Assembly (NCBI RefSeq): GCF_001905095.1
Contig: NZ_LWLS01000046.1
Location: 116,017 to 180,016 of the forward strand
Length of the DNA stretch: 64,000 nucleotides
DNA from: Micromonospora sp. CB01531
Lineage (GTDB): Bacteria > Actinomycetota > Actinomycetes > Mycobacteriales > Micromonosporaceae
Direction: 5' to 3'
Position 1 is the first letter of the stretch; every line of letters begins with the position of its first letter. Under the pieces are notes generated by a model. The model made no database searches. It saw only the letters and a list, made by a program, of their open reading frames with translations, and was not told the DNA's origin. A program made the translations under genes and the position numbers. This document shows, one piece after another, positions 8,920 through 17,403 of the stretch.

Positions 8920-9617
8920 CCCGGTCGGCCCGGCCGGGCGTCGGCGAGCAGGACGGTGGCCGGCGCGCAGCGGGCGCACGGGGTGAAGCCGAGCCCGACC
9001 GCCTCGGTGACGGGCAGCGGTTCGTCGTCCCGGCCGACCAGATGGGGGCAGCCGGGCAGGTGGAAGCGGGGGTGGCCGTCGACCACCCGGACCTCGGCAC
9101 CGAGCCCGGCCAGCCGGGCCACGTCCGACGCCGGCAGGTCCTGCGCGGGCGGGTCGCCGTCGAACGGGCCGTCGGCGGCCGGCGAGGTGGGCGCCGGGGC
9201 GTCCGGCACGGCACCGGCCTCGTCGGCCGACGGCTCGCGGGGGACAGGCGGAGCGTACGGGTCGCGCGGGGAGTATGCCGCCGGCGCCTCGTCCGGATCG
9301 GTCACCGGCGACTCGGGTGGTTGCCGCCACCCGGGTCCACCGGTGCCGACCGTCGACGGAATGTGCTGGACCGGGATCTCCGGCTCCCCGACCCGGGCGC
9401 CGAACGGCGGGCCGGTCCGGGTGCGGTTACGCGGGCCGGCCACCCGGTCCGCCGTGCCCCGGGTGGCGGCCGCCTGGCGGGCGCCCGCGACGAGGGCGAC
9501 GGCGGCCAGCAGGCTGACCGCGATGGAGGTGATCAGCAGCGGGCTGGATCCGTTGGCCAGCCCGGCCACCAGGAGCACGACCGCGACGAGGATGAGCAGG
9601 ATGCTGGCGACTATCAC
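8916..9617 (-). CDS. Two-TM protein with C-terminal Cys/His motif, unknown function
   Basis: 233 residues. Two adjacent N-terminal membrane segments (about 3-21 and 26-46) form a hairpin anchor, followed by a Pro/Asp-rich disordered linker (about 60-165) and a compact C-terminal segment VVDGHPRFHLPGCPHL...LGFTPCARCAPATVLL. The spaced H, H, C, H, C-x2-C residues look like a small metal-binding or redox module. I know no named family for it. Translationally coupled to the DUF167 gene by ATGA. Confidence 0.7.
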   Translation of the reverse strand: MIVASILLILVAVVLLVAGLANGSSPLLITSIAVSLLAAVALVAGARQAAATRGTADRVAGPRNRTRTGPPFGARVGEPEIPVQHIPSTVGTGGPGWRQPPESPVTDPDEAPAAYSPRDPYAPPVPREPSADEAGAVPDAPAPTSPAADGPFDGDPPAQDLPASDVARLAGLGAEVRVVDGHPRFHLPGCPHLVGRDDEPLPVTEAVGLGFTPCARCAPATVLLADARPGRPG

Positions 9618-9651
9618 GGCTCACCCCCGCCGCGTCGTGTCGGTCTGCGCG

Positions 9652-9682
9652 GCCGGCGGCCGTCGTACGGACGGCCGCCGGC
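9652..9682 (-). terminator. Hairpin after divIVA
   Basis: Perfect 13-base arms (9652-9664 and 9670-9682) with a 5-base loop, lying 7 bases past the divIVA stop. There is no long U-tract, as is common in actinobacteria, but placement between divIVA and the next gene supports transcription termination. Confidence 0.7.
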
Positions 9683-9689
9683 GACGGGA

Positions 9690-10493
9690 TCAGCGGCCGG
9701 ACTCGATGGAGCCCGCGCGGCTGCCGCCGTAGGAGCCGGCGAGGCCGGCGGCGGCGAGGCCGTTGCTGCCCCCGCCGGAGCGGACGCTCTCGGTGCGGTT
9801 CATCTCGGCCTCCAGGCCCTGGCCGCGGCCGTCGAGGTCGCGGAGCTGGCTCTCCAGGTACGCCTTGAGGCGGGTGCGGTACTCGCGCTCGAACTGCTTG
9901 AGCTCCTCGATGTGCTTCTGCAGCGCGGTGCGCTTGGCGTCCAGGCCGCCCATGGCCTCCTGGTGCCGCTGGCGGGCGTCCCGCTCGAGGGCGTCGGCCT
10001 TGGCGCGGGCCTCGCGGGTGACCTCCTCGGCCTTGGTGCGGGCCTCGGAGAGCAGCTGGTCCGCCTCGCGTCGGGCGTCCGAGACGTGGTCGTCGGCGGT
10101 CCGCTGGGCCATCATCAGCACCCGCAGCGCCTGCTGCTCGCCGTCACCGCCGGCGGCCGGACCGCCCTGGGCACGGACCTGCTCCAGCTCGGCCTGCATG
10201 GCGCGCGCGGCCTGCTCGGCGGCCGCCTTGTCGCGCTGCACCCGGTCGAGCTGCGCCTTGACGTCGTTGAGCTCGGCTGCGAGCCGGGCGTCACCGCCGG
10301 GGCCGGCGGGGGCACCACCGCGACCGCCGCGCTCCACCTGGGCGCGCAGCTCGTTGTTCTCTTCGATCAGACGGGCGAGCTCGCGCTCGACCTCGTCCAG
10401 GAAGGCGTCGACCTCCTCCTCGTCATACCCCCGCTTGCCGATCGGCGGCTTTTTGAAGGCGACGTTGTGGACGTCGGCCGGGGTCAGCGGCAT
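9690..10493 (-). CDS. divIVA: DivIVA/Wag31 polar scaffold protein
   Basis: Binds curved membrane at poles and directs tip growth and division-site events in actinobacteria. 267 residues. The N-terminus [36 protein letters not shown] is the membrane-binding DivIVA domain; long coiled coils follow (about 30-60 and 85-225) split by a Gly/Ala-rich linker ([17 protein letters not shown]). A Gly/Ser-rich tail ends the protein. Last gene of the ftsZ-yggS-sepF-yggT-divIVA block, followed by a terminator. Confidence 0.97.
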   Translation of the reverse strand: MPLTPADVHNVAFKKPPIGKRGYDEEEVDAFLDEVERELARLIEENNELRAQVERGGRGGAPAGPGGDARLAAELNDVKAQLDRVQRDKAAAEQAARAMQAELEQVRAQGGPAAGGDGEQQALRVLMMAQRTADDHVSDARREADQLLSEARTKAEEVTREARAKADALERDARQRHQEAMGGLDAKRTALQKHIEELKQFEREYRTRLKAYLESQLRDLDGRGQGLEAEMNRTESVRSGGGSNGLAAAGLAGSYGGSRAGSIESGR

Positions 10494-10534
10494 CGAAACT
10501 CCTCGGGTCAGTTGCGGCCGCGAAAGCGCGCTGG

Positions 10535-10840
10535 TCAGGCGAAAGACCTGATCAGCGGATCTAACACGAACTCCATCAGCACGAACAGGATAACCAGGAG
10601 CACAAGGGAGGCCAGGTCGATGCTCACGGTACCAATTCGCAGCGGAGGGATCACACGCCTCAACGCCCGCAGAGGCGGATCAGTGACGCTCCACACCGAT
10701 TCCAGTCCCGCCGACGCTCCCCGGCCCGGTTGCCAGCGGCGGCCGTACGCCAGCACGGCGCCAAGGACAAATCGGGCCAACAGTACAAGCAGGAACACAA
10801 AAAGGAGCAGATACAGCACCTGGAACAGAATCGACAACAC
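10535..10840 (-). CDS. YggT family (YlmG) membrane protein
   Basis: 101 residues with two membrane segments (about 3-28 and 72-95) and the central [28 protein letters not shown] motif of the YggT/YlmG family. In Gram-positive bacteria it lies in the ylm group between sepF and divIVA, exactly as here, and is thought to help cell division or membrane organisation; mechanism unsettled. Confidence 0.93.
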   Translation of the reverse strand: MLSILFQVLYLLLFVFLLVLLARFVLGAVLAYGRRWQPGRGASAGLESVWSVTDPPLRALRRVIPPLRIGTVSIDLASLVLLVILFVLMEFVLDPLIRSFA

Positions 10841-10864
10841 GGCAGGCGACGTCCCTCGGTCGGG

Positions 10865-11557
10865 CTAGCTCAGGCTGAAAAAGCCGCCCTCAGCGATCTT
10901 GGCCTTGTCCTCCGCGGTGACCTGGACATTGGCCGGTGAGAGCAGGAACACCCGGTTGGTCACGCGCTCGATCGTACCCCGGAGCCCGAACGCGAGCCCG
11001 GCGGCGAAGTCGACCAGCCGGCGCGCGTCCGCCTCATCCATCTCGGTGAGGTTGATGATCACCGGCACCCCGTCGCGGAAATGCTCGCCGATGGTCCGCG
11101 CCTCGCGGTAGGTGGTCGGGTGCAGGGTGGTGATCTGGTACCGCTGCTCCTCCTCGGCCGCCACCCGCTCGCGGGGCTGCACCTGCGGGGCCAGGGCCAG
11201 GTTGTCCCGGGTGTGGTAGGTCAGCGCGCCGGAGCTCTCCCCGGCGCCCGAGCGGGTGATCGACCGGACGCTGGACCGGTCGGTCCGCTCCGGGCGCTCG
11301 ACGTCGGCCCGGTCGGCGTCGCCGGCCCGGCTCGAGGCGCGCTCGGACAGCCTCCCGCGGTCGCCCAGCCGGGTACGGGCCGCCGGCGGCTCCTCGGGCT
11401 CCTCGTCGTCCTCGTCGGCGAACTCCTCGGAGTACCGGCTCGACCGGTAGCGCGAGTCCCGGTAGCCACCCTTGTCGTAGCCACCGTCCTCGTAGGCCCG
11501 GTCATCGTCCTCCTCGACGAGCCCGAGCCAGACCCCCGCCTTGCGCAGTGCACCCAT
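10865..11557 (-). CDS. sepF: Cell division protein SepF
   Basis: FtsZ-bundling and membrane-tethering protein of the Z ring. 230 residues. The N-terminus [17 protein letters not shown] is the membrane-binding amphipathic helix; an acidic, Arg/Tyr/Gly-rich linker follows; the C-terminal SepF domain starts near residue 145 ([46 protein letters not shown], ending [10 protein letters not shown]). ATG 11557 matches the family start; ten extra residues upstream (from 11587) would bury the amphipathic helix and are rejected. Confidence 0.95.
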   Translation of the reverse strand: MGALRKAGVWLGLVEEDDDRAYEDGGYDKGGYRDSRYRSSRYSEEFADEDDEEPEEPPAARTRLGDRGRLSERASSRAGDADRADVERPERTDRSSVRSITRSGAGESSGALTYHTRDNLALAPQVQPRERVAAEEEQRYQITTLHPTTYREARTIGEHFRDGVPVIINLTEMDEADARRLVDFAAGLAFGLRGTIERVTNRVFLLSPANVQVTAEDKAKIAEGGFFSLS

Positions 11558-11701
11558 CCCCGCGCCCTTCCGTCCGCCGTGCGGCACGCGCCCCCGTGCC
11601 GTGTCGCTTGATCACGAGTGGACACCACAGTGCCCACCGGACCGGATCGGCAATCCCCGGACGAGCGGTTCGCGGTCCGCCCGCCACGGCCCCCGGCTAC
11701 G

Positions 11702-11714
11702 GGAACGCCGTTCC
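11702..11714. promoter_or_regulatory. Short palindrome in the sepF upstream region
   Basis: GGAACG-C-CGTTCC, a perfect 13-base palindrome in the ~195-base gap between yggS and sepF. The adjacent 11715-11748 stretch is unusually AT-rich for this genome and may hold a sepF promoter, but I do not see clean -35/-10 boxes. No regulator can be named. Confidence 0.35.
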
Positions 11715-11753
11715 TGAACAACACTGATGTAATTTGCTTCTTTCGCGGTCAGG

Positions 11754-12503
11754 CTACCGCAGCGTGGGGCGCATTCCGAGTAACGCGCTGCCGACGCGGA
11801 TATGTGTCGCGCCGTACCCGATCGCGGTTTCCAGATCGCCGCTCATGCCCGCCGACAGCGCGGTCGCCTCCGGATGCCGGACGCGGAACCGCTGCGCCAC
11901 CTCGGCCAGCCGGGTGAACGCCCGGTCCGGCTCCCAGCCCAGCGGAGCCACCGCCATCAGCCCGCCCAGCCGCAGCGCCCCGGCGCCGGCCACCGCCTCG
12001 GCCACCGGGCCAAGCCCCCGGTCGGGGTCCGCCGAGTCAGGCAGCGCCCCGCCCCGGGCCGGGTCGCCGTCGATGCTCACCTGCACCAGCACGTCCAGCG
12101 GCCGGTCCCGGCCGGCCGCCGCCGCGGCGGCGTCGAGGGCGGCGGCCAGCCGCACGCTGTCGACCGACTGGACGACGTCGGCGTACCGGGCCACCGAACG
12201 GCACTTGTTGCGCTGCAGCTGGCCGATGAAGTGCCACCGCGGGCTCACCCCGGCCGCGGCCACCTCGGCGGCCTTCGGGGCCGCCTCCTGGTCGCGGTTC
12301 TCCCCCACGTCGGTCACGCCGAGCCCGGCCAGCGCCACCACGTCGCCGGCCGGGTAGGTCTTCGTCACCGCGACCAGGGTGACCTCGCTGCGGTCCCGGC
12401 CGGCGGCCGCGCAGGCGTCGGCGATACGGGCCCGGACCCGGGCGAGCCCGGCCGCGAGCTCGGCGCGCCGCTCGGGTCGCACCGTGGCTGCTGTGTCGGT
12501 CAT
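11754..12503 (-). CDS. yggS: YggS/YlmE family PLP-binding protein
   Basis: Pyridoxal-phosphate homeostasis protein, single-domain alanine-racemase fold without proven enzyme activity. 249 residues. The PLP lysine is in VTLVAVTKTYPAGDV; GENRDQEAAPKA, RWHFIGQLQRNKCR and LSAGMSGDLETAIGYGATHIRVGSALLG are family motifs. It begins only 9 bases after the ftsZ stop. The ylmD (laccase-fold) gene that commonly separates ftsZ and ylmE in actinobacteria is absent. Confidence 0.95.
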   Translation of the reverse strand: MTDTAATVRPERRAELAAGLARVRARIADACAAAGRDRSEVTLVAVTKTYPAGDVVALAGLGVTDVGENRDQEAAPKAAEVAAAGVSPRWHFIGQLQRNKCRSVARYADVVQSVDSVRLAAALDAAAAAAGRDRPLDVLVQVSIDGDPARGGALPDSADPDRGLGPVAEAVAGAGALRLGGLMAVAPLGWEPDRAFTRLAEVAQRFRVRHPEATALSAGMSGDLETAIGYGATHIRVGSALLGMRPTLR

Positions 12504-12512
12504 CGGCGGCGC

Positions 12513-13628
12513 TCAGGACCCGTTCTTGAGGAAGTCCGGCACGTCGACGTCGTCGAACAGCACCCGGCGCGGCGACTGCTGCGGTGCCGGCATGGTGGCC
12601 GGTGGGGTCACCGGCGCGTTGGGCTGGGTCGGCTGGTTCTGGTTGGTCTTGCGGCCCTGATCGACCGCCTTGTACGCGGGCGCACCGCCGTCGAAGCCCG
12701 CCGCGATCACGGTCACCCGCACCTCGTCGCCGAGCGCGTCGTCGATGACCGCACCGAAGATGATGTTGGCGTCCGGGTGGGCCGCGTCGGTGACCAGCTG
12801 GGCCGCGTCGTTGATCTCGAACAGGCCCAGGTCGGAACCGCCGGCGATGGAGAGCAGCACGCCCCGCGCGCCGTCCATGCTCTGCTCCAGCAGCGGGCTG
12901 GAGATGGCCGCCTCGGCCGCCTCGACCGCGCGGTTCTCGCCGCGGGCGCTGCCGATGCCCATCAGCGCGCTGCCGGCGCCGCTCATCACGCTCTTCACGT
13001 CGGCGAAGTCCAGGTTGATCAGACCCGGCGTGGTGATCAGGTCGGTGATGCCCTGGACACCGGAGAGCAGCACCTGATCGGCGGTGCGGAAGGCGTCCAT
13101 CATGGAGATGTTGCGGTCGCCGAGCGCGAGCAGCCGGTCGTTCGGGATGACGATGAGCGTGTCGCACTGGTTGCGCAGCTCCTCGATGCCGGCCTCGGCC
13201 TGCACCTGGCGGCGCTTGCCCTCGAACGAGAACGGCCGGGTCACCACACCGATGGTGAGCGCACCGAGCTTGCGGGCGATGTTCGCCACCACCGGCGCGC
13301 CGCCGGTGCCCGTGCCGCCGCCCTCGCCGCAGGTCACGAAGACCATGTCGGCGCCCTTGAGCACCTCCTCGATCTCGTCGCGGTGGTCCTCGGCGGCGTT
13401 CTTGCCGACGTCGGGGTTGGCGCCGGCGCCCAGCCCTCGGGTCAGTTCCCGGCCGACGTCGAGCTTGACGTCGGCGTCGCTCATCAGCAGCGCCTGCGCG
13501 TCGGTGTTGATCGCGATGAACTCGACGCCCTTGAGCCCAACCTCGATCATCCGGTTGACGGCGTTGACGCCACCGCCCCCGATGCCGACGACCTTGATGA
13601 CCGCCAGGTAGTTGTGCGGAGGTGTCAT
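12513..13628 (-). CDS. ftsZ: Cell division GTPase FtsZ
   Basis: Tubulin homologue forming the Z ring. 371 residues. [15 protein letters not shown] opens the nucleotide-binding domain, [15 protein letters not shown] is the tubulin signature, and [11 protein letters not shown] is the T7 synergy-loop region. The tail ends [10 protein letters not shown], the conserved peptide that binds SepF/FtsW-type partners. ATG 13628 follows AAAGGACCGGAG. It has its own consensus promoter (13737-13765), fitting the known need for strong ftsZ expression. Confidence 0.98.
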   Translation of the reverse strand: MTPPHNYLAVIKVVGIGGGGVNAVNRMIEVGLKGVEFIAINTDAQALLMSDADVKLDVGRELTRGLGAGANPDVGKNAAEDHRDEIEEVLKGADMVFVTCGEGGGTGTGGAPVVANIARKLGALTIGVVTRPFSFEGKRRQVQAEAGIEELRNQCDTLIVIPNDRLLALGDRNISMMDAFRTADQVLLSGVQGITDLITTPGLINLDFADVKSVMSGAGSALMGIGSARGENRAVEAAEAAISSPLLEQSMDGARGVLLSIAGGSDLGLFEINDAAQLVTDAAHPDANIIFGAVIDDALGDEVRVTVIAAGFDGGAPAYKAVDQGRKTNQNQPTQPNAPVTPPATMPAPQQSPRRVLFDDVDVPDFLKNGS

Positions 13629-13736
13629 CTCCGGTCCTTTCCCTTCGAGATTGGCATGGGCCGACCCCACACGGCTTGGCCAGATCGGCGGCGGAGCAGA
13701 GCAGTGCCCAGCGCGGTGGAGGGCCGAAACCCTCAC

Positions 13737-13765
13737 CCTCTACTAGAGGCTTAGAGCTATGTCAA
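13737..13765 (-). promoter_or_regulatory. ftsZ promoter
   Basis: TTGACA (13765-13760) and TAGAGG (13742-13737) on the minus strand, spaced by exactly 17 bases: a near-consensus housekeeping promoter. RNA would start near 13730, leaving a ~100-base leader before ftsZ. The rest of the 277-base ftsQ-ftsZ gap shows nothing else clear. Confidence 0.8.
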
Positions 13766-13905
13766 CCACTGATCTCTTCGGGGCAACGTAAGCGCCGCCG
13801 CGCGATGAGCCAAGGACCTTTCCGGCGTGTCGCCACCGGAGCGGGCGGTGACACACTCGCCGACCGGGCGATCAGCACGCGGCGACCCGCTCGCTGACCG
13901 GCGGA

Positions 13906-14724
13906 TCACCGGAAGGTGACCACGTCCGGGGCGCTGACGTCGATCGTGTCGGCCTTCCGATCGAGCAGCGCGGTGGCCACCTTGGACTTGTCCGCGCCGC
14001 GGGTCGCGTCCCCCCAGACCACCGTCCGGCCCTTGTGCAGCCGCAGGGTGATCCGGGCCAGCCCGGCCACGTCCACCGAGACCAGCTCGGCGCGCAGCCG
14101 CGGGCTGAGTGCGGCCAGCACGTCCAGCCCGGCCCGGGTGCCCCGGTCGTCCGCCGCCGGCCGGCCGACCCGGATCACCGGCAGCCCGTCCGGGGCCTGG
14201 GGCAGGTCCTGGAACGGCACCCCGGACCCGTCGATCACCGCGTACCGGTCCCCCTGCGGCACCACCGCCACCGGGGTCCGCTCCACCACCCGGACGACCA
14301 GGGTGCCCGGCCAGTCCCGTTCCACCGTGGCGCGCTCCACCGGGGCGAGGCTGCCCACCCGCCGGGCCGCCGCCGCCAGGTCCACCCGGGCCAGCGGCGT
14401 GTCGTCCGGGATCGCCACGACGTCGCGCACCTCGACCGGGGTGACCAGCTTCGCGCCGATCACTCGGACCTGCCGGACCCCGAACAGGCCGGTGCCCAGC
14501 ACGGCCCAGGCCACCAGCCCGGCGGCCGCGAGCACGCCGACGGCGACCGCCCAGGGCAGCGCCGCCCGCATCCGCCGCTGCCGGGCCCGGGCCATGAACC
14601 GCCGGGTCGACGGCGGAACGGCGTCGGCACCGGCCCGGACCAGCTGCCACCGGCGCACCGAGCTGCGCCGCCCGGCCCCGCCGTCCTGACCCGGTGTCCG
14701 GCCGCGCGCCGGGCCAGGGCTCAT
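13906..14724 (-). CDS. ftsQ: Cell division protein FtsQ
   Basis: Single-pass divisome protein linking early and late division proteins. 272 residues: basic cytoplasmic N-terminus (~55 residues), membrane segment about 56-78 (LPWAVAVGVLAAAGLVAWAVL), then the POTRA domain (VRQVRVIGAKLVTPVEVRDVVAIPDDTPLARVD) and beta domain (WPGTLVVRVVERTPVAVVPQGDRYAVIDGSG). The ATG overlaps the murC stop (ATGA), so translation is coupled. Confidence 0.95.
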   Translation of the reverse strand: MSPGPARGRTPGQDGGAGRRSSVRRWQLVRAGADAVPPSTRRFMARARQRRMRAALPWAVAVGVLAAAGLVAWAVLGTGLFGVRQVRVIGAKLVTPVEVRDVVAIPDDTPLARVDLAAAARRVGSLAPVERATVERDWPGTLVVRVVERTPVAVVPQGDRYAVIDGSGVPFQDLPQAPDGLPVIRVGRPAADDRGTRAGLDVLAALSPRLRAELVSVDVAGLARITLRLHKGRTVVWGDATRGADKSKVATALLDRKADTIDVSAPDVVTFR

Positions 14725-16211
14725 CCGGCCGCGGCCGCCGCGCCGTCCGGACCGACGCCGGTGCCGATCCCCGCGGCGTCGCTCGCCACGCCGGTGCGGG
14801 CCAGCAGGGCGTCGAGCAGCTGGTCGCCCATCAGCGAGATCGGCGGCGCGCCCATGGTCACCACGACGTCGCCGGGGCGGGCCCGCCGGGCCACCTCGGC
14901 CGGCACGTCGTCCCAGGCCTCGACGAAGACCTTCCGGTCGGCCGGCAGCGGCACCGCCGCGAGCAGCGCGACCGAGCCTTCACCCGGCTGGCGCAGTTCG
15001 CCCGGGCCGAACACCTCCAGCAGCACCAGCTCGTCGGCGATGCCGAGGGCGGCGGCGATCTCCGCCTGGAGGTCACGCGTGCGGTAGAGCCGGTACGGCT
15101 GGAAGACCACGATCAGTCGGCCCTCGCCGGCCACCTCGCGCAGCGTCTGCAGGGCCAGCGTCATCGACGTCGGGTGGTACGCGTACTCGTCGTAGACCAG
15201 CACGTCGTCCGCCACGCCCTTGCGCTCGAAGCGCCGCCGGACGCCGGGGAACGCGCCCAGCGCCGCCTCGGCCGCCTCGATCGGCAGCTCCAGCAGGTAC
15301 GCGGCGAGCACCGCCGAGGCGCTGTTCAGCCCCATGTGCCGCCCCGGCACCGGCAGCCGGATCTCGCCCAGCGACCGGCCGTCGATCTCGGCCAGGTAGC
15401 GCACCCCCTGAGCGGAGGACGCCATCCCGCTCAGCCGCAGGTCGGCGTCGGGCGACTCGCCGTACGTCCACACCCGGCGTCCCTCGGCGCGCAGCGTCTC
15501 GGCCAGCCGCCGCCCGCCCGGGTCGTCGGCGCAGGTGATGATGAACCCCTCGGGGTCGGTGAGCCGGGCGAAGTCGGCGAACGTCGCCTCCAGGTTGGCC
15601 AGGTCGCCGTACGTGTTGAGGTGGTCCGCCTCGATGTTCGTGATGATCGAGACGTACGGGCGGTAGATGAGGAACGAGCGGTCGCTCTCGTCCGCCTCGA
15701 CCACGAAGTATTCACCCGTGCCGTGGTGCGCGCCGGAGCCCACCTCGGAGATCTCCCCGCCGATCACGAAGGACGGGTCGGTGCCGGCCTGCTGGAGCAC
15801 CATGGTGACCATCGAGGTGGTGGTGGTCTTGCCGTGGGTGCCGGCGACCGCCACCGTCCGGCGGCCGGTCATCGCGGCCGCGAGGGCCTCGGAGCGGTGC
15901 AGCACCCGCAGCCCGCGCCGGCGCGCCTCGACCATCTCCAGGTGGTCCTGGGGGATGGCCGAGGAGTAGACCACGGTGTCCACCCCGTCGAGGTTCGCCG
16001 CTTGGTGGCTCATGTGGATGGTGCCGCCGAGCGCCCGCAGGCCGGCCAGGGACGGCCACTCCCGCAGCTCGCTGCCGGAGACCGGCAGGCCCCGGGTGAG
16101 GAACAGCCGGGCCAGGCCGCTCATGCCGACCCCGCCGACCCCGATCAGGTGGATCCGGCCCAGGTCCTCCGCGGTCATCGTGCCGGCGGGCGTGAACTGC
16201 GCGGTGTTCAT
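14721..16211 (-). CDS. murC: UDP-N-acetylmuramate--L-alanine ligase
   Basis: Adds L-Ala to UDP-MurNAc, the first amino acid step of the peptidoglycan stem. 496 residues. N-terminal Rossmann domain HLIGVGGVGMSGLARLFL, central ATP site AVAGTHGKTTTTSMVTMVL, then DESDRSFL, EADHLNTYGD and the C-terminal domain YDEYAYHPTSM. ATG 16211 overlaps the TGA of a 30-codon mini-ORF that separates it from murG. The purine-rich GGGAAGG that acts as its ribosome binding site lies inside that mini-ORF. Confidence 0.97.
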   Translation of the reverse strand: MNTAQFTPAGTMTAEDLGRIHLIGVGGVGMSGLARLFLTRGLPVSGSELREWPSLAGLRALGGTIHMSHQAANLDGVDTVVYSSAIPQDHLEMVEARRRGLRVLHRSEALAAAMTGRRTVAVAGTHGKTTTTSMVTMVLQQAGTDPSFVIGGEISEVGSGAHHGTGEYFVVEADESDRSFLIYRPYVSIITNIEADHLNTYGDLANLEATFADFARLTDPEGFIITCADDPGGRRLAETLRAEGRRVWTYGESPDADLRLSGMASSAQGVRYLAEIDGRSLGEIRLPVPGRHMGLNSASAVLAAYLLELPIEAAEAALGAFPGVRRRFERKGVADDVLVYDEYAYHPTSMTLALQTLREVAGEGRLIVVFQPYRLYRTRDLQAEIAAALGIADELVLLEVFGPGELRQPGEGSVALLAAVPLPADRKVFVEAWDDVPAEVARRARPGDVVVTMGAPPISLMGDQLLDALLARTGVASDAAGIGTGVGPDGAAAAAG

Positions 16212-16300
16212 GAGGGGTACCTTCCCGTCGCGGGGGCGACCGTCACAGTGCCGTCGTTGTTCGCGACTGCGGGGCTCGCAAGCTCACTCCTCGCGCTCAC
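16208..16300 (-). CDS. 30-codon mini-ORF cassette coupling murG to murC
   Basis: Starts with GTG 16300-16298, which overlaps the murG stop (GTGA), and ends with TGA 16210-16208, which overlaps the murC ATG (ATGA). The peptide begins VSARSELASPAVANNDGTVT and ends GRYPS. The first ~43 bases match a sequence fused in frame inside murE (23064-23117) at roughly 85% identity. The pattern is shared with two other coupled mini-ORFs in the window. Either a translated spacer peptide or just a way of keeping ribosomes on the message; expression is inferred from the exact double coupling, not shown. Confidence 0.6.
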   Translation of the reverse strand: MSARSELASPAVANNDGTVTVAPATGRYPS

Positions 16301-17403
16301 CGAGCCACCGCCTCGTAGACGAAGTTCAGCAGGGCGACGTCGCCGTCGCGCCGGCCGTACGCGGCCGCGGCGGCGCCCATGGCGGCGAGCCGCTGCGGGT
16401 CCCGGACCAGCGGGATGACCGTCCGCTCCAGCCAGCTCGGGGTCAGCTCGGCGTCGTCGACGAGCAGCCCGCCGCCGGCCTCCACCACGGGCAGCGCGTT
16501 GCGCTTCTGCTCCTGGTTGCTGTGCGGGTACGGCACGTAGATGGTGGGCAGCCCGATGGCAGCCACCTCGGCACAGGTCATCGCGCCGCCCCGGGCCAGC
16601 ATCAGGTCGGCGGCGGCGTAGCCCAGCTCCATCTCGGACAGGTAGGGCAGGGTCACGTACGGCACGGGCAGGTCGGTGGGGACGGAGACCGCCTCGTTGC
16701 GGGCCCCGATCACGTGCAGCACCTGCACGCCGTTGCGGGCCAGCTCCTTGGCCGCCCCGGAGACCGCCAGGTTGATCGAGCGGGCGCCCTGCGAGCCGCC
16801 GGCGACGAAGAGCACCGGCAGGTCGGGGCGGAGTCCGAAGTGGGCGCGGGCGGCGTTGCGCATGGCGGCCCGGTCCAGGCCGGCGATGCCGCGGCGCAGC
16901 GGCACCCCGACCACCCGGGCGTTGCGCAGCGACTCGGCCTGCGCCGGCTGGTGCGGGAAGCCCACCGCGACGTGCTTGGTGAACTTCATCCCGAGCCGGT
17001 TGGCCACGCCCGGCGGCACGTTCACCTCGTGGATGACGATCGGCAGCTCCCGGCGCCACGCGGCCAGGTAGCCGGGCACCGAGACGTACCCCCCGAAGCC
17101 GACCACGACGTCGGCCCGCACCTCGTCGATCACCTTGCCCGCCGCGCGGGCCGCCTTCCACATCCGGTCCGGGGTGCGGACCAGGCTCATGTTGACCGAG
17201 CGGGGCAGCTGGTAGGCGGGGATCTGTCGCAGGTCGTAGCCGGCCGGCGGGATCAGCTCGTTCTCCAGGCCCTTGGGTGTGCCGAGGCAGGTGACCCGGA
17301 CGCTGGGGTCGTGTCGGCGCAGGCAGTCGGCGAAGGCGAGCAACGGGTAGATATGCCCACCCGTGCCTCCTCCGCAGAGCACCACCGAACGCAGCGGACC
17401 CAT
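16297..17403 (-). CDS. murG: UDP-GlcNAc:lipid I N-acetylglucosaminyltransferase
   Basis: Converts lipid I to lipid II at the inner face of the membrane. 368 residues, GT-B fold. VVLCGGGTGGHIYPLLAFAD is the N-terminal glycine-rich loop, VVGFGGYVSVPG the second, and the donor-binding region includes FVAGGSQGARSIN and LARGGAMTCAEVAAIGLPTIYVPYPHSNQEQKRNA. ATG 17403 overlaps the ftsW stop by one base (TGATG). Confidence 0.97.
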   Translation of the reverse strand: MGPLRSVVLCGGGTGGHIYPLLAFADCLRRHDPSVRVTCLGTPKGLENELIPPAGYDLRQIPAYQLPRSVNMSLVRTPDRMWKAARAAGKVIDEVRADVVVGFGGYVSVPGYLAAWRRELPIVIHEVNVPPGVANRLGMKFTKHVAVGFPHQPAQAESLRNARVVGVPLRRGIAGLDRAAMRNAARAHFGLRPDLPVLFVAGGSQGARSINLAVSGAAKELARNGVQVLHVIGARNEAVSVPTDLPVPYVTLPYLSEMELGYAAADLMLARGGAMTCAEVAAIGLPTIYVPYPHSNQEQKRNALPVVEAGGGLLVDDAELTPSWLERTVIPLVRDPQRLAAMGAAAAAYGRRDGDVALLNFVYEAVAR

